NCBI RefSeq assembly: GCF_001413955.1
Contig: NZ_LCTZ01000002.1
Span: 1,302,001-1,366,000, forward strand
Origin: Flagellimonas eckloniae
GTDB lineage: Bacteria; Bacteroidota; Bacteroidia; Flavobacteriales; Flavobacteriaceae
Direction of reading: 5' to 3'
DNA: 64,000 bases
Both the position numbers and the translations under genes were made by a program. A model generated the notes under the pieces. It saw only the letters and a list, made by a program, of their open reading frames with translations, was not told the DNA's origin and did no database searches. Below are positions 44,355 through 52,865 of the stretch, one piece after another. Positions within the stretch are counted from its first letter, which is position 1; every line of letters begins with the position of its first letter.

Positions 44355-45566
44355 TTACTCATAATCAGGATTGCGAACATACACTCTTTGGTTCCCAGTA
44401 AATTCTTCCACTTCCATTACTGTTTTATCTGCTATGAATTCTAGCTGCATGGTTTCTGCATCTACCATTTGCATTAGAAAAACTCCTCTCGGTACTTGAT
44501 CATCCACGCCATCAAGTGAATTTAATTCATAAGTTCCATCATCGTTTCTCTTTAGATCTACAGGTGCAACCAATTCGTATTTAACCATTCCAAAAGCAAT
44601 GTCCACTTCTTCAGGTTTTGGACTATTGGATTTTATCCACGAATTGGAATAGGAATTCGTGTCTTCCGTATCAGGATCATGACGAGGTAGTCCATCTGCT
44701 ATGGCAATTCTTTGTGAGTAGATATGATGATAGCCGATTGCAAAATAATTTGTAAAAATATCCTTGCCTTCAAATTTATCTTTGATATACCAATTTCCAG
44801 AGATTGTACCTTTTACATCGTAATCATTTTTTCCTCCATAAGGCTCTAGTACTCTTATGTTTTTATTCAGGAATTCTGCTTTAACTGGATTTGAGTCTTC
44901 ATAGTAATCAAAAATATCTGCAGCATATAAATTTTCAAAAAAGGCCAATTCTGGATAGCAAAATGACTTACTTGATTCCAGATCTAAATCGTGTACTCCA
45001 ATATCCAATGCTGAAAAGGATGAGATGTAGCCAATAATCTGCCCAGATTTCACTTCAATTTCAGTGATTAAGGGGCTTCCTTCTATTACTGGATTTGTTT
45101 GATTTAGAATAAAATCCGCGAATCTTCCCACATGACCCAATTTTGTACTTATGGTTGTACTGTATTTAACTGTCATAAAGAAATCATCGCCACTTTTCCC
45201 AAGTTCTACAATTACACCATCAGCCATAGCATAAACTGGTGTTGTTGGTTCATCGACCCCATATTCAAAATGTATAAATCCACCATGATCTTGGGGAAAT
45301 ACACCCATACTACCCATGGGTTCGTAAAAAGAAACTCCGTTTAAATCCATTGGTGGGTATTCGAAAAATATTTTACCTTCTGGATAGTTATACCCCGTCT
45401 CCTCCATCTCTTCTATTTCTCCCGTTTCTTCTTCCTTTTCGGTATCAGGATTTCCTTCACTACAACTCCATGTGAAGAGTAAAAACATAAAAACCAATGC
45501 TGAAGATATAAATATACTGGCTATGCTATTTGAAGAATGTGGGGTTGGACAAGCTGCAGCTTTCAT
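44355..45566 (-). CDS. Lipoprotein with a degenerate peptidase M23 (LytM)-like domain
   Basis: 403 residues from ATG 45566. The lipobox is in MFLLFTWSCSEG. After an acidic Glu-rich stretch, a domain (about 70-200) has the look of LytM/M23 folds: PVYAMADGVIVELGKSGDD, KLGHVGRFADF, IGYISSFSALDIGVHD. The canonical HxxxD metal site is not clear, so it may be inactive or another beta-rich carrier fold. C-terminal 200 residues are unrecognised. Bracketed by two diverged direct repeats. Confidence 0.65.
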   Translation of the reverse strand: MKAAACPTPHSSNSIASIFISSALVFMFLLFTWSCSEGNPDTEKEEETGEIEEMEETGYNYPEGKIFFEYPPMDLNGVSFYEPMGSMGVFPQDHGGFIHFEYGVDEPTTPVYAMADGVIVELGKSGDDFFMTVKYSTTISTKLGHVGRFADFILNQTNPVIEGSPLITEIEVKSGQIIGYISSFSALDIGVHDLDLESSKSFCYPELAFFENLYAADIFDYYEDSNPVKAEFLNKNIRVLEPYGGKNDYDVKGTISGNWYIKDKFEGKDIFTNYFAIGYHHIYSQRIAIADGLPRHDPDTEDTNSYSNSWIKSNSPKPEEVDIAFGMVKYELVAPVDLKRNDDGTYELNSLDGVDDQVPRGVFLMQMVDAETMQLEFIADKTVMEVEEFTGNQRVYVRNPDYE

Positions 45567-45642
45567 ATAACTGATTATTAGTATACTAGGCAATTTACTA
45601 TAAAAATTAGAAAAAATGTGTTTTGGGGAATGCTATGCTTTA

Positions 45643-45684
45643 ATCTGATACAATTATTTTGCCCTGTGCCTAAAAAATTTAATG
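45643..45684 (+). repeat. Diverged direct repeat, right copy
   Basis: Partner of 44279-44320, same orientation, 1.36 kb away. The spacer 45567-45917 also shares TTATCGGTT and a T-rich neighbourhood with 42692-42700. No gene is visible in this 350-base gap. Confidence 0.5.
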
Positions 45685-45808
45685 ACACCAATAAATTCGA
45701 GTTTTCCTTCGGCAACCTTAAAAATAGGGGAATACTTATCGGTTTTGTGTGTAAGTAGTAGCAGGTTTTTGCACTTATTTTTCAGTTTACAATATATTTT
45801 ATAATGAA

Positions 45809-45840
45809 ATAGCGGTTTAGGTTAGTACCCAAACCGCTAT
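45809..45840. terminator. Hairpin downstream of the NTF2-like gene
   Basis: ATAGCGGTTTAGGT, loop TAGT, ACCCAAACCGCTAT: a stem of about 14 bases with one A-C mismatch. It lies 78 bases after the NTF2-like stop on the minus strand. The following T run is weak (TTTCATTAT), so the terminator role is probable but not certain. Confidence 0.5.
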
Positions 45841-45917
45841 TGTTTGTAACTGTCTTGTGTCCCGGTATTTTAGTTCTCAAAAGAAAAAAACTACAACTAA
45901 GTCTAACTTTTTAAAGC

Positions 45918-46409
45918 CTAATTTTTATTGTGGGAATCGTACACTTTACCACTTATTTTCCATTCTCCATCTTTTTTAAACAAAACAAAGAAATCTGTAA
46001 ATCGAAATCCATTCCAATCATAAAATTCTACTTTTGCAGCAGCAGCTGGTCCGGAAATATCAATCCATGCAATATGTGATTGGATGTTTTCAGAAGGTCC
46101 ACCTTCACTAATTGCATCACCAAATTCATCAGCAGTCATAGTATAAACTTGCCCCTCTATTGAGCCTATAATATGTGCATGGTTATAAAATGCTGACCTG
46201 CTTAGTTTTCCATCTCCAGACTTAGCACTTTTAATGTAAGGCCCTAATGCTCTTTCAACATCTTTATATTCATTAAAACTCTGTAATTGTACGTTCTGTT
46301 TGTCCATTTTTTTTGTTTTTAAATCGTTACTAATTTGGGGGTCTTTGTTTTGAGCATTGACACTACATATGATTATACTCATTGCTAAAAAGTTTACTAC
46401 TTTTTTCAT
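45918..46409 (-). CDS. Exported NTF2/SnoaL-like protein (putative lumazine-binding family)
   Basis: 163 residues from ATG 46409; a longer frame to 46439 would remove the natural signal peptide MKKVVNFLAMSIIICSVNAQ. The mature part is a cone-shaped alpha+beta fold: VERALGPYIKSAKSGDGKLS, FYNHAHIIG, AAAKVEFYDWNGFRFTDFFV, GEWKISGKVYDSH. It matches the Lumazine_bd_2-type NTF2 family, usually of unknown function. It lies downstream of an AraC regulator on the same strand. Confidence 0.8.
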   Translation of the reverse strand: MKKVVNFLAMSIIICSVNAQNKDPQISNDLKTKKMDKQNVQLQSFNEYKDVERALGPYIKSAKSGDGKLSRSAFYNHAHIIGSIEGQVYTMTADEFGDAISEGGPSENIQSHIAWIDISGPAAAAKVEFYDWNGFRFTDFFVLFKKDGEWKISGKVYDSHNKN

Positions 46410-46436
46410 TGTCTTGATTATTAAAATAATACAGAA

Positions 46437-46466
46437 CAAAAGTATACTTGAGTTTTAGCCCTTAAA
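46437..46466 (-). promoter_or_regulatory. Candidate promoter of the NTF2-like gene
   Basis: On the minus strand TACTTTTG (46444 to 46437) matches TAnnTTTG and TTTA (46466 to 46463) lies 18 bases upstream as -33. The gap from the -7 box to the ATG is about 28 bases. Confidence 0.5.
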
Positions 46467-46499
46467 TGTAGAAAACGACCAATGATGTGGACAAAAGGG

Positions 46500-47342
46500 T
46501 CAGACTGTGTGTTGTGAGCGAAATTCGGATGGTGAGAGACCTATACGTTTTTTGAATAACCTTGTAAAGTATTGTGGGTCATTAAAGCCAGTTTCGTAAG
46601 CAATATCACTGATATTCAATTCGCTTATTTGCAATAACTCTTTAGCTTTCTCAATTTTTTTAGTGTTGAGATAGTTATTTGGACTGTCATTGAAAAAAGT
46701 TTTAAAGGCTCTTTTAAAAGATGAAAGACTCATATTGCAGAGCTTAGCCATTTCATTAACTGAAAGATTAGAAAATGTATGTAAGGTAACAACTTCATTC
46801 AGTTTTATAGTTTTGACACTGTATAAATCTGTAATTAATTCTTGTACTGAATCTATATAGTTAGTTTGAATGAGTAGTAATAATAGTTCCTTGACTTTTA
46901 ATTCAAGTAAATCATTATTTACCAAACTTGGGTTATCAAAATAAAACTCTAAAGAATCTATAAATTTTGTTATTAAATCATTCGAAGAAATTTTTAAACT
47001 TTGCTCACTTTCGGTACGTTTTACAATTGCGGTTGGTATTTCATTTTTATAAATTTCTTTAAGTAGTTCCGGAAAGAGATGAATTACAATAGTTTCTAAT
47101 TCTTCATTAGTATTATTTTGAAGTACTTCAAGAAAGTTACTTCCACATTTTAACAAAACTGCTTCCTTTCCTTTTATTTCTGTGTTATGTTCACTTGATA
47201 GTAATTTAGTATTACCATTCTTAAAATATATAAAACAGCCCTTATCTTGAAAAATAGCTTCATACTTTAAAGGTGTACTAACCGTCAGTTTTTCAACAAT
47301 CGTGAAATCTTTATACTTAAAACTTTTATGATCTTGAGTCAA
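46500..47342 (-). CDS. AraC family transcriptional regulator
   Basis: 280 residues. The C-terminal double HTH is at about 185-275: SVNEMAKLCNMSLSSFKRAF and then ISDIAYETGFNDPQYFTRLF followed by KRIGLSPSEFR. The N-terminal 150 residues resemble a divergent cupin-like or other ligand domain. No ATG suits the start; TTG 47342 is the likely codon. Adjacent to, and upstream of, the NTF2-like gene, which it may control. Confidence 0.88.
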   Translation of the reverse strand: MTQDHKSFKYKDFTIVEKLTVSTPLKYEAIFQDKGCFIYFKNGNTKLLSSEHNTEIKGKEAVLLKCGSNFLEVLQNNTNEELETIVIHLFPELLKEIYKNEIPTAIVKRTESEQSLKISSNDLITKFIDSLEFYFDNPSLVNNDLLELKVKELLLLLIQTNYIDSVQELITDLYSVKTIKLNEVVTLHTFSNLSVNEMAKLCNMSLSSFKRAFKTFFNDSPNNYLNTKKIEKAKELLQISELNISDIAYETGFNDPQYFTRLFKKRIGLSPSEFRSQHTV

Positions 47343-47472
47343 AATTTTGTTTTTGTCAATGAAGCCAAATTTCTAATGGCAAACAATGTTTAAGATATCA
47401 TTCGTTTTAACAAGAGATACTGAAAGAAGTTCAATACAGGTATGTGAAGTTCAGTTTTTTATCTGATAAAAT

Positions 47473-48756
47473 CTATTTCGCCCTTACTTTTTTAAACGGT
47501 CTAATAATCAAACGTGCCTCGCGATCAAAGCGAATGTAGTTATAGACCCAATTGATAAAGACCACTACCCTATTTCTAAAACCAATTAGAAAATACAGGT
47601 GTACGAACATCCAAACAAACCATGCAAAAACACCCTGGAACTTGAATTTGGGTAAATCTACCACGGCTTTATTTCTACCAACGGTGGCCATACTCCCCTT
47701 ATCTTTATAAATGAACGGTTTTAACGGTTTATTCTCAACAGCTCTGATCAAATTCTCTCCCAAGTTTTCTCCTTGTTGCATTGCAGGCTGTGCCATCATG
47801 GGATGTCCGTGTGGAAAGGCTTCGGTTTCCATTTTGGCAACATCGCCTATGGCAAAGATTTCTTTAAAACCTTCAACTTGGTTGTATTGGTTTACTTTCA
47901 ATCTGTTTCCTCTGCAAAGGAGCTCATTTGCATTCAATCCCTCAATGTTGGCTGCTTTAACACCCGCCGCCCAAACCAAGGTGGCCGATTCAAAAGAAGT
48001 ATCTGTATTTGTAGAAATATGTATTCCATCATAATCCGTTACCCGAATGTTCTTCCAAACATTAACACCAAGGCTTTCCAAAAAATGTTCGGCCTTGCGC
48101 GAAGCTATCTCGCTCATAGCCGGTAAAATTCTATCGCTGCCCTGTACCAGGTTTATCTGTGCCCTTCGGGTATCCAAATCTGGGTAATCCTTGGGGAGAA
48201 TCCCTTTTTTAATCTCTGCCAATGCACCGGCCAGTTCAACTCCTGTAGGACCACCACCAACGATGACAAAATTCATTAAAGCGTCTCTTTCATGCAGATC
48301 ATCCGTTAAAAGTGCTTGTTCAAAATTTTCCAGAATCAGACTTCGTAAATTCAAGGATTGTGGGACCGTTTTCATGGCCATTCCCTTTTCTTCTATATTT
48401 TTATTTCCGAAGTAATTTGTTTGCGAACCGGTTGCTACAACCAAATAGTCATACCCAATTTCTCCAATATTGGTGCGCAGCTTCCTCTTATCCGTATCAA
48501 TGTGTAAAACTTCGGCCAATCGAAAATAAAAGTTAGGATAACCTTGCAGCACTTTTCGAATTGGATATGCAATGGAATCTGGCTCCAACCCACCTGTAGA
48601 AACCTGATATAAGAGCGGTTGAAAAGTGTGATAGTTGTGCTTGTCCAACAAAACTACCTGAACCTCTTTTTTACTTAATTTTTTAGCAAGTGCTATACCT
48701 CCAAAACCACCACCAATGATGATAATTCTTGGAAAACTGGACTGTGGAATATTCAT
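47473..48756 (-). CDS. NAD(P)/FAD-dependent oxidoreductase, type II NADH dehydrogenase-like
   Basis: 427 residues from ATG 48756; a frame to 48789 is open but lies over a possible -7 box (48771-48778). FAD motif IIIIGGGFGGIALAKKL near the start and NADH motif VIVGGGPTGVELAGAL near 165, with WAAGVKA and the FAD site AIGDVA. The C-terminal WFVWMFVHLYFLIGFRNR is a membrane-associating amphipathic tail, as in NDH-2. It oxidises NADH and reduces quinone without proton pumping. Confidence 0.9.
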   Translation of the reverse strand: MNIPQSSFPRIIIIGGGFGGIALAKKLSKKEVQVVLLDKHNYHTFQPLLYQVSTGGLEPDSIAYPIRKVLQGYPNFYFRLAEVLHIDTDKRKLRTNIGEIGYDYLVVATGSQTNYFGNKNIEEKGMAMKTVPQSLNLRSLILENFEQALLTDDLHERDALMNFVIVGGGPTGVELAGALAEIKKGILPKDYPDLDTRRAQINLVQGSDRILPAMSEIASRKAEHFLESLGVNVWKNIRVTDYDGIHISTNTDTSFESATLVWAAGVKAANIEGLNANELLCRGNRLKVNQYNQVEGFKEIFAIGDVAKMETEAFPHGHPMMAQPAMQQGENLGENLIRAVENKPLKPFIYKDKGSMATVGRNKAVVDLPKFKFQGVFAWFVWMFVHLYFLIGFRNRVVVFINWVYNYIRFDREARLIIRPFKKVRAK

Positions 48757-48848
48757 TGTTGACATTCCTGCAAAATTAGACATTAGCAATTACTAGTCCT
48801 ATTTTACTTTTATATTTACCGTTGTATTTTAAAAATAAATTCGCTTTT

Positions 48849-48878
48849 TGTAACAAAAGTCATTTTACCTGTACAAAT
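48849..48878 (+). promoter_or_regulatory. Possible ECF-type promoter before the second sigma gene (TGTAACA)
   Basis: TGTAACA at 48849-48855, with TACAAAT 16 bases later. Same heptamer as before the 24494 sigma gene. Distance to the start codon is 45 bases. Confidence 0.4.
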
Positions 48879-48900
48879 AGAGTAAACTTACCAACCAATA

Positions 48901-49395
48901 GTGAATAAAGAACTGGAACATCGTTTTGTAACGGAGCTTGAGAACAATCAGAATATTGTTCACAAAGTGTGTACGTTATACACTAACGATAAGGATTCGC
49001 ACAACGACCTGTTCCAAGAAATCACGATTCAACTATGGAAAGCCTATCCGAAATTTCGGGGAGATGCAAAATTCAGCACTTGGATGTACCGAGTAGCCTT
49101 GAATACAGCCATAACACTTTACAGAAAATCAAAAAGACGTGTACAAACACAAGATTACGACTCGGTAATTTTTAAAATTAAGACCGACGAATATGATGAT
49201 ACAGAAGAAAAGCAGTTAAAGTTAATGTACAAGGCAGTAAGGCAACTTGGCGATATTGATAAAGCCTTGGTCTTTTTGTATTTGGAAGATAAAGATTATG
49301 CAGAAATATCAGAGACTTTGGGAATAACCGAAGTAAATGCGCGAGTGAAAATGAATAGAGTTAAAAATAAATTAAGAACCATACTAAATCCTTGA
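48901..49395 (+). CDS. RNA polymerase ECF-type sigma factor
   Basis: 164 residues. Region 2 includes DLFQEITIQLWKAYPKFRGD and FSTWMYRVALNTAITLYR; region 4 includes LYLEDKDYAEISETLGITEV and NARVKMNRVKNKLRTIL. Start is GTG 48901; no ATG fits. It is divergent from the NDH-2-like gene and followed three bases later by a membrane protein that may act as its partner. Not closely similar to the 24494 sigma factor. Confidence 0.9.
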   Translation: MNKELEHRFVTELENNQNIVHKVCTLYTNDKDSHNDLFQEITIQLWKAYPKFRGDAKFSTWMYRVALNTAITLYRKSKRRVQTQDYDSVIFKIKTDEYDDTEEKQLKLMYKAVRQLGDIDKALVFLYLEDKDYAEISETLGITEVNARVKMNRVKNKLRTILNP

Positions 49396-49398
49396 TGT

Positions 49399-50043
49399 AT
49401 GACGGATGAACTGGAACTCTTAAAAAAAGATTGGCAGAATAAAGAAGATCATCTTCCCAAGCTGTCGTATGACGAAATCTATAAGATGATTTGGAAAAAA
49501 TCATCTTCAATTGTAAAATGGATATTTTATATCAGCCTTATAGAGTTTGTATTCTGGGCCGGAATAAATATCATATTCAGTGACCCGGAATCTATGCAGG
49601 AGCTAAAAGCAATGCATATTTACAATGTAATGATGGTACTGAATTTTATTAATTATGCGGTCATTTTATATTTCATTTATAAGTTCTACAAGAATTACAA
49701 GAAAATTTCTTTCACGGATTCTTCCAAAAAATTGATGAAGACCATACTGGATGTCAAAAAAACAGTGACACAATATGTTTGGTTCAATCTTATAATTTTT
49801 ACCGTTACCCTAATTATAAGTATTTATGGTGTATTTATATATGGTCCGGAAGGAAAGAAGATTATTGAATCTGCCACTCAAGAGGGAAACGAAACAATGT
49901 TTTGGTTTATGATAATTCTAATATCAATACTGTTCACAGCAATTTTATTGGTTTTGATATGGTTATTCTACAAACTGCTTTATGGAATTCTTTTAAAAAG
50001 ACTTAAGCAAAACTATAACGAGCTAAAAAAACTGGAAGTTTAA
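49399..50043 (+). CDS. Membrane protein downstream of the sigma factor (putative regulator partner)
   Basis: 214 residues. A soluble N-terminal part (LKKDWQNKEDHLPKLSYDEI, about 1-35) is followed by four hydrophobic segments (about 38-58, 73-93, 118-140, 165-190). It is not a single-pass anti-sigma factor in form, but the three-base spacing after the ECF gene suggests a linked function. I recognise no named family. Its end overlaps the convergent acyltransferase by four bases. Confidence 0.65.
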   Translation: MTDELELLKKDWQNKEDHLPKLSYDEIYKMIWKKSSSIVKWIFYISLIEFVFWAGINIIFSDPESMQELKAMHIYNVMMVLNFINYAVILYFIYKFYKNYKKISFTDSSKKLMKTILDVKKTVTQYVWFNLIIFTVTLIISIYGVFIYGPEGKKIIESATQEGNETMFWFMIILISILFTAILLVLIWLFYKLLYGILLKRLKQNYNELKKLEV

Positions 50044-50852
50044 TCCCCTTTGTAACTGTATCTTCTCTTTTGGTGCTCTTCTTCATAAGCAGCAAGTTCC
50101 TGTTCAGAAATAACCTTTAAAAAAGAAGGGTGTTGCTCAATGGCATATTCCAGTTTTTCTAAAATGGCCTCAATAGATTCATTTTCATAGTCAATTTCAA
50201 GAGGTGCCTTAATATGCATGGACTGAAGTATTCCCTTCTTTTTTACCCGTAGTCCCTTTTTATCAAAAGAACGTCTAAAACCATCAATGACCACAGGCAC
50301 AACAACGGGTTTGTATCTTTTAATAATATGTGCTGTTCCCTTGCGTAGAGGCTTCCATGGTGTCGTTGTTCCTTGAGGGAAAGTGATTACCCATCCATCT
50401 TCCAAAGCCATTGCTATATTGCTTATATCGCTAAATTTAACCTGTCTGTTCACATCCTGTCCATCTGCCCTCCAGGTTCTTTCAATACTGATGGAACCGG
50501 CATAGGCCAATATTTTGGCAATCAAGCTTTGCTTCATTGTTTCCTTCGCCGCTACGTAATAGATGTTAAGTTTGGGATTCCAGAGGTAGCCCATATTCCG
50601 TATGGAATTGTCCCTTCCTTTTAAACTGGCATTGAAAACATGGAACATGGCCACAACATCGGCAAAATACGTTTGGTGATTGCTAACAAAAAGGACATTG
50701 GTATCCGGTAAGTCTCTAAGGACTTGAGACCCCTCAATTTCCAATGTATTAAATCCCTTGTACCGTTGGTGGGTCATCATCCCAGCAATGCGAATCAACC
50801 ATCGCTTTAAGAATAAAATATGCCCAAAAGGATTTTCTTTAAATAGCCCCAT
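50040..50852 (-). CDS. PlsC-like acyltransferase with variant active-site blocks
   Basis: 270 residues of the 1-acylglycerol-phosphate acyltransferase superfamily. The catalytic block reads SNHQTYFADV, that is H-x5-D rather than the canonical H-x4-D, and the third block reads FPQGTTTPWKPLRKGTAH where PlsC has FPEGTR. PVVIDGFRRSFD matches block IV. It probably acylates a lysophospholipid or another lipid at the inner membrane. The deviations suggest a separate subfamily whose acceptor may differ. Confidence 0.82.
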   Translation of the reverse strand: MGLFKENPFGHILFLKRWLIRIAGMMTHQRYKGFNTLEIEGSQVLRDLPDTNVLFVSNHQTYFADVVAMFHVFNASLKGRDNSIRNMGYLWNPKLNIYYVAAKETMKQSLIAKILAYAGSISIERTWRADGQDVNRQVKFSDISNIAMALEDGWVITFPQGTTTPWKPLRKGTAHIIKRYKPVVVPVVIDGFRRSFDKKGLRVKKKGILQSMHIKAPLEIDYENESIEAILEKLEYAIEQHPSFLKVISEQELAAYEEEHQKRRYSYKGD

Positions 50853-50888
50853 ATAGTATCTGTTGCGGGCTAATTTACAAAATAGGGA

Positions 50889-51530
50889 TTAAAGCACTTG
50901 TTCTAAAAGCTCTTTGATTTCGCTCATCATCATTGCGGTAGCTCCCCAAACTGTATAACCGTTTAATTTGTAGGCGGGTACATTAATGTTTTTAGCATAC
51001 GATGTGCTCAAATTTTCTTCAATAAAATTCGAATTATCCAAAAAATCGCGTAAATACACCTCAACCAAAGCCTCCACTTCACTCTCTTGTAGTACAAATC
51101 GTTGCGGATTTGAATACATTCCAATAAAGGGTTGTACCATAAAATTACTTGGGGGTATATATACTTCACTGAGCTCTTTTACAACTTCAATAGACTCTGG
51201 CCTTACCCCAACTTCTTCGTGTGTTTCGCGCAGAGCCGTTTCCAAAAGATCTTTATCCTGTTCTTCCACTTTACCTCCGGGAAACCCAATTTGATTGGAG
51301 TGCACACCCTCATACGTCTTGCGCAGAATAAGAAGCAATTTGGTGTGTTGATGCATATCTGGATAAAAAAGAGCCATTACCCCTGCCCTTCTGGGGTTTC
51401 TTTTTTTTATATCATTAGATTTTAACCACTGCTCCCGCATAGCTGGAGACATTTTATGATGCGAATCTGCCCCGGGAAGTGGTAGATTTTTTATTTTTAG
51501 AGCTTGTTGATAAAATTCCTTAAAATCCAT
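50889..51530 (-). CDS. CoA pyrophosphatase-type Nudix hydrolase (NudL-like)
   Basis: 213 residues from ATG 51530 (MDFKEFYQQALKIKN). An extended frame to 51602 would run antisense into the next gene and is rejected. The domain carries QIGFPGGKVEE and the Nudix box LLETALRETHEEVGV (around 100-120), with the family block RAGVMALFYP before it. NudL-like enzymes split CoA or its derivatives to phosphopantetheine and 3',5'-ADP. Its ATG overlaps the ATG of the divergent cyclophilin gene within the four bases CATG. Confidence 0.9.
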   Translation of the reverse strand: MDFKEFYQQALKIKNLPLPGADSHHKMSPAMREQWLKSNDIKKRNPRRAGVMALFYPDMHQHTKLLLILRKTYEGVHSNQIGFPGGKVEEQDKDLLETALRETHEEVGVRPESIEVVKELSEVYIPPSNFMVQPFIGMYSNPQRFVLQESEVEALVEVYLRDFLDNSNFIEENLSTSYAKNINVPAYKLNGYTVWGATAMMMSEIKELLEQVL

Positions 51531-52251
51531 GTTTTTCAAACAATCGGCTTTCACCACAAGTATACTATTATTTTTTCTAGTCTCTTGTGGGGAATCACCC
51601 AAAAAAAATAATGCGGTAGCTCAAAAACCCACCATAAAGTTGGATTCGGTTCCCGAAGAAACCAAAACTCCAGATGCTGAGCCTGAAGAAAAAGAGGTGG
51701 CATTTGTGCTCAACGAAGAAAATGCAATTGATTTCTTTTTCAATTATGCAAAAGACCTAAAAGAAGACAAGGTACGATTGACTACCAGCATGGGCAGTTT
51801 TACTGTCCAACTTTTTGATAATGTGCCTTACCATAAGGCAAACTTTATCTATTTATCCCGAAAGGGGTATTTTGATAATACACAGTTCCATCGTGTGGTG
51901 AAGAATTTTATTATTCAAGGTGGTAATTCTGATGATAAGGAAACTTCCAAGAAAAGACGATTGATTGGACGTTACCTTCTTCCTCCAGATGGAAAAAAGG
52001 GACACAAACATCACAGAGGGGTCATTTCAATGCCAAGCAGTGAACGCGACAATCCCCATAAACTGGCATCGCCTTACGAATTTTTCATTGTGGTGACCAA
52101 ACCGGGCTCCTATCATTTGGATGGTTCCTATACTCCTTTTGGTAAAGTCATTGAGGGAATGGATGTAGTGGATGCCATTAATAATGTTCCGGTTGGTGAC
52201 GGGGATTGGCCTTGGCAAAACATATATATTCTTAAGACAGAAGTGCTATAA
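51529..52251 (+). CDS. Cyclophilin-type peptidyl-prolyl isomerase, lipoprotein
   Basis: 240 residues. The signal MFFKQSAFTTSILLFFLVSC gives a lipid Cys at 20, so the start at 51529 is secure; there is an in-frame stop upstream. An acidic linker (about 40-65) precedes the cyclophilin domain (about 80-238) with FHRVVKNFIIQGGN and HRGVISMPSSERDNP. The lipoprotein anchor places it in the envelope, where it would help fold exported proteins. Divergent from the Nudix gene and abutting the TRIC gene stop to stop. Confidence 0.92.
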   Translation: MFFKQSAFTTSILLFFLVSCGESPKKNNAVAQKPTIKLDSVPEETKTPDAEPEEKEVAFVLNEENAIDFFFNYAKDLKEDKVRLTTSMGSFTVQLFDNVPYHKANFIYLSRKGYFDNTQFHRVVKNFIIQGGNSDDKETSKKRRLIGRYLLPPDGKKGHKHHRGVISMPSSERDNPHKLASPYEFFIVVTKPGSYHLDGSYTPFGKVIEGMDVVDAINNVPVGDGDWPWQNIYILKTEVL

Positions 52252-52863
52252 TCAACCTTCCTTTTTGTAAATATTTGGCAATCGTATTCCAAACCGGACA
52301 GCCAAAAGCCTTATGGTTATTACAATAAAAATTGCTGCCAGGTATGCATAACTTTCCTCAATTGGAAGCTGGGTAAATAAAAAGTAACTGGCCCCTCCCA
52401 AGATACAGGCTGTAGCATAAATCTCTTTTCTAAAGATCACAGGTATCTCATTGCACAGAATGTCTCTTATAACTCCACCAAAACTAGCAGTTATAGTTCC
52501 CAGGGTCACACACATAATGGGTGAAAGCTCGGCAAGCAAACCCTTTTCTATTCCCACCATCGTGTAGAGGCCAATCCCAATAGTATCGAAAAGAAACAAT
52601 GATTTTCTTACATATCTTAATTGATTGACAAAAACAATCCCCAAAACAACAGTAATGAAAATAGTTGAAACATAGGTTAAATCCCGCATCCAAACAACTG
52701 GGGTGTTACCGATGAGCAAATCACGTAAGGTTCCCCCTCCTATTGCAGTAACAAATGCGATGATAAGCACTCCGAACAAATCCAATCGTTTCTCCATGGC
52801 CACCAGTACTCCGGAAATAGCAAAGGCAACAGTACCTAAAATATCTATGGTTTGGTAAAACAT
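52252..52863 (-). CDS. TRIC/YadS-like membrane channel
   Basis: 203 residues with about six or seven hydrophobic helices. The family features are FAISGVLVAMEKRLDLFGVL and the glycine-rich ILCNEIPVIFR plus VTAIGGGTLRDLLIGNTPVV, the second copy being VIRDILCNEIPVI. These are the duplicated UPF0126/TRIC repeats. Related proteins conduct monovalent cations or glycine. It starts after the RDD gene on the same strand, two bases away. Confidence 0.9.
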   Translation of the reverse strand: MFYQTIDILGTVAFAISGVLVAMEKRLDLFGVLIIAFVTAIGGGTLRDLLIGNTPVVWMRDLTYVSTIFITVVLGIVFVNQLRYVRKSLFLFDTIGIGLYTMVGIEKGLLAELSPIMCVTLGTITASFGGVIRDILCNEIPVIFRKEIYATACILGGASYFLFTQLPIEESYAYLAAIFIVITIRLLAVRFGIRLPNIYKKEG

Positions 52864-52865
52864 GC

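Noticed and set aside
51531..51602. Extended Nudix start at 51602
   Set aside because: The extra residues are antisense to the cyclophilin signal peptide and lie outside the Nudix family start.
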